Position numbers and translations under genes: made by a program. Shown piece by piece: positions 1-12,089 of a stretch of DNA of 64,000 bases (position 1 is its first letter; each line of letters begins with the position of its first letter). Below the pieces are notes generated by a model. That model made no database searches. It saw only the letters and a program-made list of their open reading frames with translations, and was not told where the DNA came from. The stretch is from Diplosphaera chodatii (taxonomy: Eukaryota > Chlorophyta > Trebouxiophyceae > Prasiolales > Stichococcaceae), in assembly GCA_032358165.1 (NCBI GenBank), contig JAALGY010000020.1, forward strand, positions 1,612,001 through 1,676,000, read 5' to 3'.

Positions 1-2609
1 GCCGTCGACTTCTTCGAGAATGTGAGCCGCGACCCAGTGCATGCTTCCTTGCATCTGGTCCAGGGTGTTGCTGGTCTCACGGCCTGCTTGTGCATGAGTT
101 GCAGCCCCGGGGACACCCAGTGATGATGATACAGGAGGTTGAAAAAACAAGGTTGCCCATGTGCGACGTGTCATCCTTGCTTTCAGGTGTTGGTGGTGTT
201 GGACAACTTCATCTCTCGCGGCACAGATGTCTTCCTGACCTGCAAGCAGCCCGACTACCTTGCTTCAGTCAATCAGGTGCATGCATGACTTGACAACCCC
301 ACAAAGGCTCTGTCGTTGACTGAGATTTGTTTGATGCCATCATATCACGCTGGACCTCAGGCTGTCTTTCATGCGACACGCTGTTGTGCTGCTTACAGAT
401 TGCAGAAAAGTTCTTAAGTGCAAGCCCGGAGGACTTTGAGGAAGCGGACATCATCCATGCACCCAAACTCATGGAGGTACGACGAGTGTGGTTGTCCAGA
501 CTCAAGTTTTGTTGCTCGGTACCCAGGCTGTCTTGCCTTGTTCGGCTGGTCGTTATTCAGGTCATCATGGTCTGGCGCTGGGATAACACACGCTGTGGTG
601 TGGGGCTGAGGTCGTCCACTGCTGCCGTTCGCGTGTAGGTGGTGCTGCAGAACTGCCGGGGACGTGTGGACCCAGTCGTTGCGCCCTACCTGCAGCTGGC
701 GCTCCAGCGCTACGGCTCAGCGCGCAAGAAGTTGCTGCAGGTAAGCACGCTCCAGAGATCTTTGTTGCTCCTCGTCTGATGCAGATCGGTTGGCGGGTGC
801 ACTGTTGCACTGTTAACGGTGGCTGGCAGAAGGTAGCCTGCGCTGACAAGAGGGTGTCACGTACAGACCAATGTATTGTGATGCACAGGACCTGCTGCTG
901 AACGTGGTGGCGAGCGCCTTCTACTACAACGCGGGGCTTGCCATGGGGGCGCTGCGGCAGGCGGGCGCTGTGCAGCACGCCTTTGCCGCCTGGCTGGGCG
1001 GCATCAACGCAAACGGCAAGCACTTCAGGCGCCTGTACGACAAGAAGGCAAGGCTTTGCAGTCTACCTTCCCTGCGTCCCGTTCAGTCCTCCTGCAGGAC
1101 ACGCAGTACAAAGCTGACATGCTGCTGCTGACTGACTGCATGCTAATGTGCTTCGACTGTGATTAAGTATATCCCAATAATGCGCCTAGTCGGCAATGGT
1201 CAGTTGGCGGTGCATAGTGTAACGGGCCTTCAGGAGCGAAAGTCGAACACATATGCATGCAGGTGCAAGTGCTGGGGCTGCTGGCAGTGCTGGCCCTCCC
1301 AGACGCAGAACTGCCACCAGAGGTTGCTGCTGGGGCGCATGACATCCTTGTGGCGATCGTCAAACTTTTGTCGGCCTACAGGGACCAGCAGGTGACTGAT
1401 CCTGCTGCTTGGCAGTCTGCCTGTTGCAACATGGTCAGCGGCGCCGTTCTCTGGGCTTCTGTCAGAGTCTGAAGCAGGCCTCTGGCGCCACCTGCTCTGC
1501 TGTAGTGAAGCAGTACTCCCGAGCTTTGAACCCCCATGCTGGCAGGCTCTTGAGGAGCTTGAAAACGGCAGCGACGCTGAAAGCGTGGAGGACAGCGAGG
1601 TCGACTCTGACGAGGGCGAGGATGTCGACTTTGACGAGGTGCAGCCTGTGTGCTCGTCGCAACACAACCATGTGGCAGACCGAGCTGCAGGCGACCCACG
1701 TGCTGCACTGCTGTTCTACCTATTAGGTTGAAATTGCCACGCAAAGCATACATCAGTTGAACGGGCAAAGACTGTGTGTCTGCCAAAACTGTCAGCCGTC
1801 TGCCATCGTGCAGATCGATGAGGCAGAGCAGCAGCCCGCCAACGGCGGCCTGGCGGACGACGAGGACGAGACGGAGGGCGGCGACGAGGCGTACATGGAG
1901 CGCCTCGCCCGCATCCGGGAGCGCATCAAGGTGCGCCGCCACCGGAAACGTTCTCAGCGACCTCTATGGCCGTAGCATTGCATGTTTCAGCCTAGGAAGT
2001 GCTGTGATGGAACGCCACGTTGCTGTCATCCGCCGCGAGTGATAGTGCTTGTAGTTCCTCGTCATGCTTGGGGCGCTACTTCGGTGCGCTGCGTACCATG
2101 AGGTGTACGTGCAGCTCGGTCACCAGCTGATCGCGTCATGCATGTCCAGGCGGGCAACCACGACGAGAGCGACGACGACTCGGAGTGGACAGAGGACGAG
2201 GAGGTGTCCACGCCGGTGGACCCGGTGGACCCCTTCATCGCATTCTCCGACGCCGTGCGCCACCTGCAGTCCGCCCACCCCGCCCGCTTCCAGGTGCCGC
2301 CCTTCGACTTCCGTAAGCAGGCAGGCAGAAGCCTGCTGTTTTGCAGGCAGGGTTTTCAGTCGACTGCTCCGATTGCATCCTGCGATATAACATGCTGCTG
2401 ACCGCGCCGCGGGTGGCGGTGTGCAGTGGTAGCCCTGATGCAGCTAACAAACCAACCATGCAATTGCTGTATTCATCCTGCAGGGCTTAGCATCTGGGCA
2501 GGGCCAGGAGCAGGTGGCTGCCGTGCAGGCGCTGCTACAGCACGCAGAAAAGGTGCGGGAGAAGAAGGCAGCCGAGGCGGCAGCAGTGCAGCAAAAGATC
2601 GCGTCATGA
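1..2609 (+). CDS. SAD2: Importin-7/8-type karyopherin (SAD2-like), 3' part
   Basis: C-terminal part of an importin-beta family nuclear import receptor; the 5' part lies left of the window. Readable exons: about 1-36, 187-276, 399-476, 639-740, 889-1047, 1263-1391, 1546-1638, 1814-1930, 2150-2312 and about 2484-2609 (TGA). Recognised from HEAT-region blocks such as [20 protein letters not shown] and [15 protein letters not shown], then LYDKK joined to [13 protein letters not shown], which match plant SAD2 and animal IPO7/8. An acidic stretch and the closing [10 protein letters not shown] segment are also family hallmarks. The join after LYDKK requires a GC donor at 1048. The last intron is ambiguous: GTAAGC at 2313, or a GC donor a few bases later, each with its own acceptor. 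Family assignment is firm; 5' exon limits are not. Confidence 0.9.
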
Positions 2610-3179
2610 CAGTGGGCGTAAGTGTTGTGCTGGTTGCCGCTCTCCTCTCAGCTATAGCATAGGCGACAGTTCACTAGTATGTCTGGATCTGTGTAGTACG
2701 ACGTGAAGCTGGTTTGCAACATAGACATGATGAATTGTCACAGAAGGTCATTGGTTGCAAGTGTTGGTGCCGGCTTCAGATTCTCAATCATCTGTGCCCT
2801 CTGTCAATCAGGTGCATGGCATCTTGTCAGCGAGACGTGGTCAGTCAGACTCCATGTGTTTCACGGCAATGCTGACAGCGCGATCTGTCTGCCTGCTGCT
2901 ATCAGACTTCGTTCGAACACAGTGCCACCTTGTCTAAGAATGGGTGAGCTGCGGCAGGCTGCAACTGCACCCACACCACAGCGTCTGTTGACCGAAGAAT
3001 GAGGCAAAACCCTGGAATATGTTACATGGTCCGCTAGCCATCGTGATGTTGCACCGGCATCGTGGGCGCACATCTCCAAGCTGCACTGGCGCCTAGCGCA
3101 GCGGCTGGGACTGCGCCAAATGATGCGGTGTGCTGCGAGCGGCTGTGGCCCCGCCACCGGCTGAGAGCAGGTCAGGCCG
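2610..3179. other. Convergent intergenic region
   Basis: Lies between the stop of the importin gene and the stop of the GLTP gene on the opposite strand, so it should hold both 3' UTRs. I see no conserved coding segment, RNA gene or repeat in it. Confidence 0.5.
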
Positions 3180-4626
3180 TCAGCCGGTGAACGTGGACTC
3201 CGAGCGCGGCATGGAGGTGCCCTCGTACAGCGTCAGACAGTGCCGGTGCAGCGCCTCTGCCGTCTGCACAAAGGTCTCTGCATGCCCCTTTGCCTCTGCG
3301 CCTGCACGGAACAACAACTGCCATCAGGGCGATCATCCTGATGGCTGCCTGTTGGCACCCTGGCCAACCAGCCACAGGCGAGTTATTGCCTGGCTGCAAC
3401 ACTGCTTAGTACGGTGCATGGAGGCGGACAGAGCGGTCACCAGTCTCGCCCAAGCTCTTCAGGAAGTTTTCCCGTGTCGGCAGCGTGTACATGCCCGCCT
3501 TCACAGCTGTCCGTACGACAAAGGTGTGGATGCCCGCCATCGTCCTGCGTTTGATGTTGCAGTGCGGCTGATGCAAGATGCAGTTAGCGCTAACGAACGA
3601 AAGCTGAAATGGCAGTACCATTGGCTGAGCACCGAGATCACATGCCGGCTTGGGACTGCAGGTTGCAAGAAGAGCTTGCCTGTTGTAAGCGTCATAGCAG
3701 GCATTGTGCAGCGTCATCTTAGGGTCGCTAGCCAGGTTGGCCATGAGCACCTATACAGTTGGCGTCATGCACGTTGGAAGGCGTTTCCGGAAAGGCAAGA
3801 ACGGGCATGCGACCACAACGCTTTCAGTATGCAGCTTGCATGTTGCCCATTCAGGAGCCAGCCCAAGAGATGCCAGAGGCTGGGTGTGACGCACTTTAAT
3901 GAACTCGACCGCGGACAACAGCCTGTGCAGGTTGCGTGCAGTGCTGTTCTTCGCCGTGACTGTGCCAGCCTGCAAACGTGAAGGTTCGTGACTGGCTGCA
4001 TTAACCACATCTCATTGCTTGCAGCTGGGGTAACCTACCACTGCGATCAGCATGCAGCACAACACTGCCAGGCACCTTTTTGCAATGCGACACCACTTCA
4101 TTGAGGGTCGGCTGCTCTGCCTTTGCTTTGACCAGCGTGTCCACCTGTGATGAGTGACACTTGCTTCTGCGCAAAACCCTAGGCTTCAGCAGTGCGCATG
4201 TGAGAAAAGCGCTGCATACAGATGTCAGCAATCATGTCCCACCTTGCCACTCATCTCCTGCTTTGCAAACTGGAAAAACATGCCTGCATCACATGTGTGA
4301 CACTGATAGCAGCAAAGGTGGATGCGGTGTGACACATGAACAGCGGTTGCTCATGTCAGAATCTGGCATACGGTATACTTGATGGCCATATAACGGCACT
4401 AACATACAGCGAAACATCTGATATGTAGTCCGTGAGAACGTGAGGAAGAATGCAGCCAGACGATCGCACCCAGGTGGTCAAACACCGGAAGGATGAGGGC
4501 CATGGCTTCGCAGAAACCTTCAGTCTTCAACTGGGTATCCTGCTGCAGCCGCGTGAACCTTTCGGCTAGCGTTGGCAGGAATGGAGCAGCTGCCATCTGT
4601 TCTGCTGTGGGTTCGGCCGTAGCCAT
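3180..4626 (-). CDS. Glycolipid transfer protein (GLTP/ACD11-like)
   Basis: Small cytosolic lipid-transfer protein of the GLTP fold; the ACD11 group carries ceramide-1-phosphate or sphingolipids between membranes. Start ATG at 4626 (MATAEP...). Later exons: 4076-4144 (VDTLVKAKAEQPTLNEVVSH), 3895-3969 (STARNLHRLLSAVEFIK), 3680-3750 (LMANLASDPKMTLHNACYDA), an exon whose 5' edge is 3544 (IHTFVVRTAVKAGMYTLPTR), and a last exon ending at the TGA at 3180-3182. The AxDAY ... H..VVR.AV.AGMY.LPTR order is the GLTP signature. The DAYNR/TMAG join needs a GC donor at 3679. The 3' limit of exon 1 (near 4400) is unresolved. It shares a 332 bp divergent spacer with the FKBP gene. Confidence 0.87.
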
Positions 4627-4958
4627 GACTTGAATAGACCAAGTGGAGCAAACTGCCAAGCTGAGGTGTGTTCCCCGATATGATCAACGACGCAACGTGC
4701 AAAGAGCTGCAAGCTGATACTCCAAATGGCGTGAGGCCCCGGTGGCTGTGAGTTTGTTGCAACTGGTGACTGCAGCTTCCTGTCGCGATCTCGCGAACGT
4801 CTGGCATCATGTACGGGACCGTTCCTAAAGCTACACCATGTTATGGGGCCGACAAACAGGTTGGCCCGGGGGATGTCACCTCAAAAGCTGGCTGCGCATG
4901 CTTGACTGCGCCCACTGTGTTCTTGGCGAAAGTACATTATTGTCGAAATCACATCAAT
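4627..4958. promoter_or_regulatory. Divergent spacer, GLTP and nucleoplasmin-FKBP
   Basis: 332 bp separate the two start codons, so both promoters and 5' UTRs must lie here or use upstream leader exons. No clear TATA box or other motif is visible. Confidence 0.45.
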
Positions 4959-7900
4959 ATGTCGAACGAATATGATGACGAGGACGAGGAGGGTCCTCCC
5001 AGCCACTGGGGTGCAGAGGTGAAGGATGGGAAGCCAGTGCCATATGTGCCACCACCTCTGGACGCTAAGCTCCATCTCAGCCAGGTGATTAGCGTCAGGA
5101 ATACCACTATAGCTCGACGACGATCACGCATCAAATCAAAAGCGCTTGAAGCAAGTGATGCCAGCATATTCACAGGCACTCTCGGAACGCCCAAGTCCGG
5201 CGGCTGGGCCCCGAACGAGCTCCCCGTGCTTTTACGCGCTCTGCTGGTGATGCATCTCAGCGCCTGATGCTGCTGCACCCGCTGCAGGTGTGTATGGGCC
5301 CCGGCACGAGGGAGGGTGCGCGGGCGTACCTCCGCAGCAAGGTGCAGGAGGGGCCAGCGCTGGTGATCGCGTCGCTGCGGGAGGGCACCTGCGAGAACGT
5401 GTCGGTCGACCTCGTGTATGATGAGTACACAGAGTGAGTGTGCTGCAGGATGATCACTTGTTGAATCTGCCAGCACCCTTTGCATGCACGGCAGCACCCG
5501 CACCTGCATGCATGCTGCAGCAACAAGCAAGCTAACGGCGCTTCGCTATCCTCCTGCATAGGTTCAGCGTGGAGGGCGATGCGCCTCTCCACATCAGCGG
5601 TGGGTAGTGCACATGACTGCTGGTCATGTTCCACAGCGTCTTGGGTAGTGTGGCATCCGCTAGCCCAGGATATATGTTGTCGAGGTTAGCAGGTGGCTGT
5701 AACTTCTGCAGGATATTTCATGTACATGGCAGACGAGGCAGATGATGAGGGCCCTGACGGGTACGGTGAGGAGGGTGAGGAGGATGACAGCGATGAAGAG
5801 ATGACACCACAGGTCGGCTGCTGTTTGGTGGTTGTTTGCAGCTGTAATTGCGGCCATACTCATGCTCGGAGTGATCACCTTCATTGCTGTGACACTACCA
5901 CAGAGGCCAGGCCATCAAAATGCAGCTGAGCTTGCAGATCAGTGACCTGAGTGCCTTGCAACCCACAGCAAATGGCGGCGCTGCGGAAAATGTTCGCACA
6001 GGGCGGCGGCGCTGCTCCAGAGGACGACAGCGATGAGGATGACGAGGATGATGATGATGACGATGATGATGACGTGCGCACTTCTTGGTCTTCCTCTTGT
6101 CAAATTATCACATCTAGGCTTTGGCCACAGAGGGTCACCTGCTGTGATCAACTGCACTGGTGTACCACAGGTGCTGCACCCAGGCGGCGCACTAGTGCTT
6201 TGTCAAGTGCTACGTGTGCAGTACACCGCCTCATGCTCAGCATCAGCAAAACTTGAGACAGTGTCTCCTTTGGGCGGCAGGCGCCTCGGCTGATTCCCAT
6301 GGATGCGAAGGGTGTCGATGAGGACACGGACGATGAGGATGATGAGGAGGACGATGATGATGACGAGGAGGGCGACAATGATGATGAGTACTCAGACGAG
6401 GAGGTCGATGATGAGGCTGTGATGGCGGCTGCGGTCGCCCACAGGGAAAGCACGGTGCGCCTCGCTCACTTGCCACTACATGCCTTCATGTAGCCTGTAT
6501 ACAGGAGGTGCAGCATCTCTCTGCGTTGCTGCATGATGTCATGATGTGAAGCTTTACGGCCTGGCTGCAAGGTTCCATGGCAACGGCGGGTGCAGGTCGT
6601 AATAGAGGAGATCCTCCCAGCAGAGGCAGACCCAGTGGAATCGGCAATGCAGAAGCGCAAGGCGGACGCTGCTGCGATGGAGCGGCCGCAGAGCAGCAGC
6701 AAGAAGTCGAAGAAGCAGGCAGAGCAGCGGCAGCAGGAGCAGGATGCGGCAGCGGCAGACGCTGCGCTGGCAGCGGGCAACATCGGCGCTGCGCCGGCCT
6801 CCAGCCAGCCCAAGTCCAAGGCAGACAAGGCAGCGCAGAAGGCGGCCGCCAAGGCGGTGGACAAGGCAGCAGCGGCGGCTCAGCCAGCTGGTGCCAAGGG
6901 CAGCAAGGGCGAGACACCCTCCAGGTAGCACGTGTTATCCTCGGTCGGTTGTAGCATCGATGGTGGCTCCCCTTATGGAGGCGTGCAAATGTACATTAAT
7001 GTACGAGACATGCAATCTCCTTGTACGAAAACAGCCTCCATGCGCCATTTCAACCGGGCATTCGACTCTTCCGGGACATGACATGCCATCAACAGCTGTG
7101 CTGTGAATTTGCCACCAGGTCAGCACCAGCAGCGCAGACGCCAACGTCGACCAAGGCGATGGCGACAGAGCACAAGGATGGCGGCACTCCATCAGTCAGC
7201 CAGCCCGCAGGTCACCTGTGCAAGTTGGCAGCAGCAGCAAAAGCGTTTGCTGCTGAAGGCAAAGAGGCTCAAGTGAGTGTTGTCGTACAGATCAAAGGTT
7301 GTGAACGTTGGTCGATTTAGTGTGCAACCCTTTGGCTGCTGCAGGCAGCGCTGCAAAGAGCGCCAAAAAGGGCGTGCGTGCGTTCCCAAATGGCTTGAAG
7401 ATCGAGAATGTCTCGATGGGCCAGCCGGATGGCAAGCTTGCCAAGGCCGGCAAGCGGGTGCGATATTGCCCACATTGCAGGATCAATGGCATTGCTGATG
7501 TTGTCAATCAAAATGTAAATGGATTGGTCATAACGCACAGGTAAAGATGAAGTACGTGGGGCGGCTGGCATCAAATGGAAAGATGTTTGACCAGACCAGG
7601 GGCAACAAGCCCTTCAGTTTCAGGCTAGGTGCGCATGGCCTAGTGTGCATGGGCCTGGCATCCTCGAGTATGCCAAAGTCGGCTTGCTCAACATGTGCAT
7701 CATTGCTGCAATCCCTGCACTCGATGTCTTTCATGTGACTGTATGATGCAGGGGTGGGGGAAGTCATCTCGGGGTGGGACAAGGGGATTGAGGGAATGCG
7801 CGTCGGCGACAAGCGGAAGCTGACCATCCCGCCGTCCATGGTGCAGTCCCCTGAGGAGCAACTGGGCATCATTTGACTTGCCACCTGTTGCACGGCCATG

Positions 7901-8153
7901 TTGGTTGTCCTGCACGGGGTTCGTATACGGAAAAATTGCAAACTGTATCACGTGCATCGGATGCAGGGATACGGTGCATCCGGGGCCCCGCCGGACATTC
8001 CGGGCAACGCCACGCTGGTATGGACTCCTCTTGCCAGCTTGGCTGCTTCGTGTCTGCACCCTCAGTGTCCTGCATGCAACGCTGAGCAATACGGTGATGG
8101 GGTTGTCAATGTCGGTGCAGGTGTTTGACGTGGAGCTGGTAAACGTCATGTGA
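4959..8153 (+). CDS. FKBP53: Nucleoplasmin-like FKBP peptidyl-prolyl isomerase (FKBP53-type)
   Basis: Nuclear histone chaperone with a C-terminal proline isomerase, as in plant FKBP43/53 and yeast Fpr3/Fpr4. Exons 4959-5084, 5288-5433, 5562-5599, 5712-5812, 5969-6073, 6281-6454, 6596-6924, 7119-7258, 7345-7457, 7541-7628, 7752-7840, 7967-8017 and 8121-8153 join in phase to 510 codons. The N-terminus carries the nucleoplasmin-like motif WGAEVKDGKP (residues about 14-24). Next come long Asp/Glu tracts coded by GAT/GAC repeats, then a Lys/Ala-rich basic linker. The FKBP domain keeps the rapamycin-pocket residues: MKYVGRL, MFD, PFSF, GEVISGWDKG, IPPSMGYG, and the last strand FDVELV. Phase at 7258 demands a GC donor although GTGAGT sits 14 nt downstream. 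Plant FKBP53 is of similar length. Confidence 0.93.
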
Positions 8154-8396
8154 GCGTCGCTAGCAGAGGCACAGCAGTGAGGGAGCTGAGTTTCTAGTCG
8201 TGTGGCATGGTCAGCCAAAGAAACGTAGAAGTTGTCTGTGAAACCACAATCTTTTGCAACTCAAAAGCTCTCCTGGTGGTTCCAAACCTGAGTGTAGGGC
8301 GACCAGAAGCTAGCAAAGCTGCATGACCACCTATCACCTATGCAACTGCCAAAACTGTGTCGGCTGAGCGTGCTGCCCAGTGACGGTCCACCATCC

Positions 8397-8600
8397 TCAG
8401 AAGAGCCCGCCCTTAGATGTGGCTGTCCTGATGATCTGCAATAGAGCTGAGCCCACGACCACAAACAGGAAGAAGCCCAGCAAGATCGGGCCTACGCCCA
8501 GCTTCTCTGCTTTCTTGTTCAGCTCCACCTTCCCCCGCTTCAGGATGTTCCCGTGGTACCGCTCGCTCTTAGCGTTTGCCACCCGCTTGGAGGTCACCAT
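8397..8600 (-). CDS. RAMP4/SERP stress-associated ER membrane protein
   Basis: Single-exon 67-residue protein of the RAMP4/SERP1 family, which associates with the Sec61 translocon in the ER. ATG at 8600 starts MVTSKRVANAKSERYHGNI. The body has the family layout: a basic N-terminal half with NILKRGKV, then KLGVGP, then one tail-anchor membrane helix (LLGFFLFVVVGSALLQII, residues about 40-57) and a short tail. Length equals the usual 63-67 residues. It is one of the few intronless genes here. Convergent with the FKBP gene (243 bp) and divergent from the T-protein gene. Confidence 0.92.
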   Translation of the reverse strand: MVTSKRVANAKSERYHGNILKRGKVELNKKAEKLGVGPILLGFFLFVVVGSALLQIIRTATSKGGLF

Positions 8601-8959
8601 GTTTGCACGGCGATACCAAAGGCAGGGAGGCAGCCTTGACCGCGCGAATGCCTGATGTAATCGTCTCGGGGTGCCGAACCGACTTTGCAGTTACAGGCGA
8701 GTCGCACAATGGCTACGATACGCCTGTTACAGGCTGTGGCAACCCTGAGATACTGTCCAAAGTCAATGTTAGCAACCACCACACTTTGTGCGCCGATTGG
8801 CTGATGCGCATGGGACATGGAAGCAGCTGGAGGCCATGTGCATCCCGCTTCCCGATAGCGTTGAACCCTGGCTTTCAGTTTCGATCGCTTGAGGCCCGCG
8901 TTTGATGTGATGCCGTACATGCCCATTGCCGTGCTAGGTTGATCAGCCACTTGTACAAC
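8601..8959. promoter_or_regulatory. Divergent spacer, RAMP4 and GCVT
   Basis: 359 bp between opposed start codons; presumed to contain both promoters. No TATA box or repeat stands out. Confidence 0.45.
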
Positions 8960-11951
8960 ATGAGTCGGGGTCTGCTGAGGCTGTTGCCTCGCCTTGCGAG
9001 CGCCGGCGCAGTTGCAGGTGGCGATCTGGGTGCTGCAGCTTCAATTTTCGGTCGCGGTCTGGGCGCCGTTGCAGCCCGGAGCTTTGCCAGCGATGCAGAC
9101 CTCCTGAAGACACCCCTGTTTGATTTGCATGTTGAGCAGGGTGGTGCGTACAAGACTCCAATTCTGCCATCTGGCGCATGCATGGCCTGCGCTCGATACG
9201 CATGATCGATCTCTTTGCAGGGCAATAGGGGCCGAGTGCATCAGTGTCAACAACTTTCAACCCAATCGAGCGATCTAAATGCTTCATGGGTTGATCGCAC
9301 GCTGTTTTGGATGGCACAGGCAAGATGGTGCCGTTTGCCGGATGGTCCATGCCGATCCAGTACAAGGATTCGATCATGGATGCCACGAAGCACTGCCGCG
9401 AGCACGCATCGCTGTTCGATGTCTCGCACATGTGCGGCGTAACGCTGAAGGTGCGAATGGCCCTCGGCGTGCGACATGCAAGAGCGGTCCGCCTGAGGCG
9501 ACACTATGTGCCCGCATGGCATGGCAGTGATTGCCTTTCTGGTGGATGTGCACAGGGCAAGGATGCGGTCCCATTCTTGGAGCAGCTGGTTGTAGGCGAC
9601 ATCGCTGGGATACCCAATGGCTCTGGGTCGCTCAGTATGTTCACTAACGAGAAGGGCGGCATCATCGATGACACCGTGGTCACCAAGGTGCGGTGCGAGC
9701 ACGGCAGCCCAGGCATCAAGCTAGTCTCGACGCAAGTCATGACGAAGTCACGCGGATTCAGAATGACCAGATCAGCCTCCTGGAGGTGTCACAAGACATC
9801 CTCGCATCAATCATGACACGCAGGTGGCGGACGATGAAATCTACCTGGTGGTCAATGCTGGCTGCCGGGAAAAGGACATCTCCCACATGCAGAAGCATCT
9901 TGACGCCTACAGCGTGAGCAACTACTAGTTGCTGCACCACTGTCCAGCTTGTAACATTTTGGTACAAGACAATCGTCCAGCTCACAGCTGTCAGAACCGG
10001 CGAAGTCTCCAGCTACTACAGAGCCTGCTGACCAATGTCACAAACGTGCCACAGGGCAGATGCGAGCTGGTCGTGCACGACGACAGGGCGCTGCTGGCGC
10101 TACAGGGGCCCTCTGCCGTCAAGGTGCACGCAGCTTCTGCTCATGGTGGCCAGACGCTGTCAACCTGATTTCTAGAACTTGAATAAACCTGCGTCCTGTC
10201 AAACCTATTGTCTCTGGTGATTTGCGCTCGATCTCACTCACTGGTGAGTCACGATATGAATTAATCTGCACATGCAAGTTTGAGAGCCTCGCATTTAGTG
10301 TTGCCGCCTGTCTCCCCCTGTAGGTGCTCCAGCCATTGGTGGACTTGGACCTGTCCAATGTCTACTTCAGCGATTTCCACAAGCTGGACATCAATGGCAT
10401 TCCCTCCTACCTGACTCGCACAGGGTGCGTGCCATGTAGCTGCTGCAACGCAGTGTCAGCGCTACCAAAGCCCGGTGATACCCGCCACTTAAATGCTGAC
10501 CTGAACTTTGTAGCGTGTTCCTGCCACCCACTCAGCCGCGAACGGGTCGTGCAGTGTCTTGAGGCGTATAGGGCTGCACAGTGGCTCATCAAAGGGAGGC
10601 TGGGAGGCTGCAGGGCACTGTGATGCTGCCTGCTTTGCAGGCAGGCAAACAGTATGCAGCAACGTGGCAGTGGCAACTGCGCGTGTGTGTTGTGCAGGTA
10701 CACAGGCGAGGACGGCTTTGAGCTGTCGGTGCCACATGACAAGGCGCTGGAGCTGACGCGGGAGCTGCTGAAGAGCGATGAGGTGCGCATGTGCGGCCTT
10801 GGCGCCCGCGACTCGCTGCGCCTGGAGGCTGGGCTCTGCCTGTACGGTGCGTGTGCATCTGTGATTCTACGATGCTGGAGTGTACGGGCGTCCTGTGCAG
10901 TGCTGTTGGCATACCGTCAGGCGTGCCTCGGTGATGGTCGGTTGTCATTGCTGCTCATTGCTCATCATGCATGTGGCTGCGAGTGTGTGATGCCAATACA
11001 CGTCGTTGGAAGCATGTCTGAGGTCGCTGACATGATGAATATGTTGGGTTTTCTCAGGCAATGACCTGACAGACGACATCTCCCCGGTGGAGGCTGGGCT
11101 CAAGTGGGCCATCGGCAAGAACCGGCGGGAGAAGTGCGACTTCCTGGGTGGCGAGGTGTGGTGGAAACCTGTCGTGTGCATTCGTTCCTTGATCCTTGTT
11201 TGCAAGCTGCACACTGCTGCTATCCCTCATGTTGCATGCACCTGACCACCTGCACCCTGCACATAGTCATTGACGCGGGCCACAGGGTCAAGCATGCAAA
11301 GGCGTCATGAACGATCGACCAGCTAGTGCAGAGAAAGGGATCCGACAACAGGGTCGGCAACAGCAGCGCTGCATGAGTCTGCAGGTCATCAAGCGGCAGC
11401 TGGAGGAGGGTGTGGAGCGGCGGCGTGTGGGCCTCATCTCCACGGGCGCCCCCGCCCGCCAGCACAGCGACATCCTCACCGAGGACGGCCAGAAGGTGCA
11501 GTCTCCAGAGCGGTGCACGCTTCAGAGCAGTGCACGCCAGCTGTGCATGGTGTCTTGACGTGCTGATTTGCGCCTGCCATGTACAAGCTCCGAAAGCCTC
11601 TGTTGGATGTAGTACTCATGGGTGATATCTTTCTGCAGATCGGCGAGATCTCCAGCGGAGCGTTCAGCCCGTGCCTGAAGAAGAACATCGCCATGGGTTA
11701 CGTGGAGAAGGGCCACGGCAAGGCAGGCAGCAAGCTCAAGGTATGTCCTTTCCCGGGTGGTTTATTTTTACAGAGGACGCTGTTCAACATTTGCTCATCT
11801 AGGTCATGAATGTGAACATGCGGCACCCCTGAGACGCAATGTCACCAAGCTGTGTCAACCCTAATAGGTGGTGGTGCGCGGCAAGGAGAACGACGCTGAG
11901 GTCACCAAGATGCCCTTCGTGCCAAACACATACTACCGGAAGGGCAAGTAG
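8960..11951 (+). CDS. GCVT: Aminomethyltransferase, glycine cleavage system T protein, mitochondrial
   Basis: T protein of the mitochondrial glycine decarboxylase complex; it transfers the aminomethyl carbon to tetrahydrofolate and releases ammonia, a photorespiratory step in algae. Eleven exons (8960-9143, 9320-9450, 9556-9687, 9824-9913, 10055-10123, 10324-10424, 10698-10846, 11058-11155, 11385-11495, 11639-11740, 11868-11951) give 416 codons in consistent phase. Residues 1 to about 37 form an Arg/Ala-rich mitochondrial presequence ending near AARSFAS. Then follow [62 protein letters not shown] and the C-terminal domain ending [12 protein letters not shown]. Length matches the family (about 400-415). 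Confidence 0.96.
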
Positions 11952-12089
11952 GCCCGAGACCCCCGACTACGACTGAGCCCCGACTACGACTGCAGGCCCT
12001 TCAGCCGCTCAACCACTCAGCCAGCATTGCAATGCTATCCGTTTCAGAGTGCGCTTAATGTCACAGACGACAATGCAAAGGCTGTAAGA

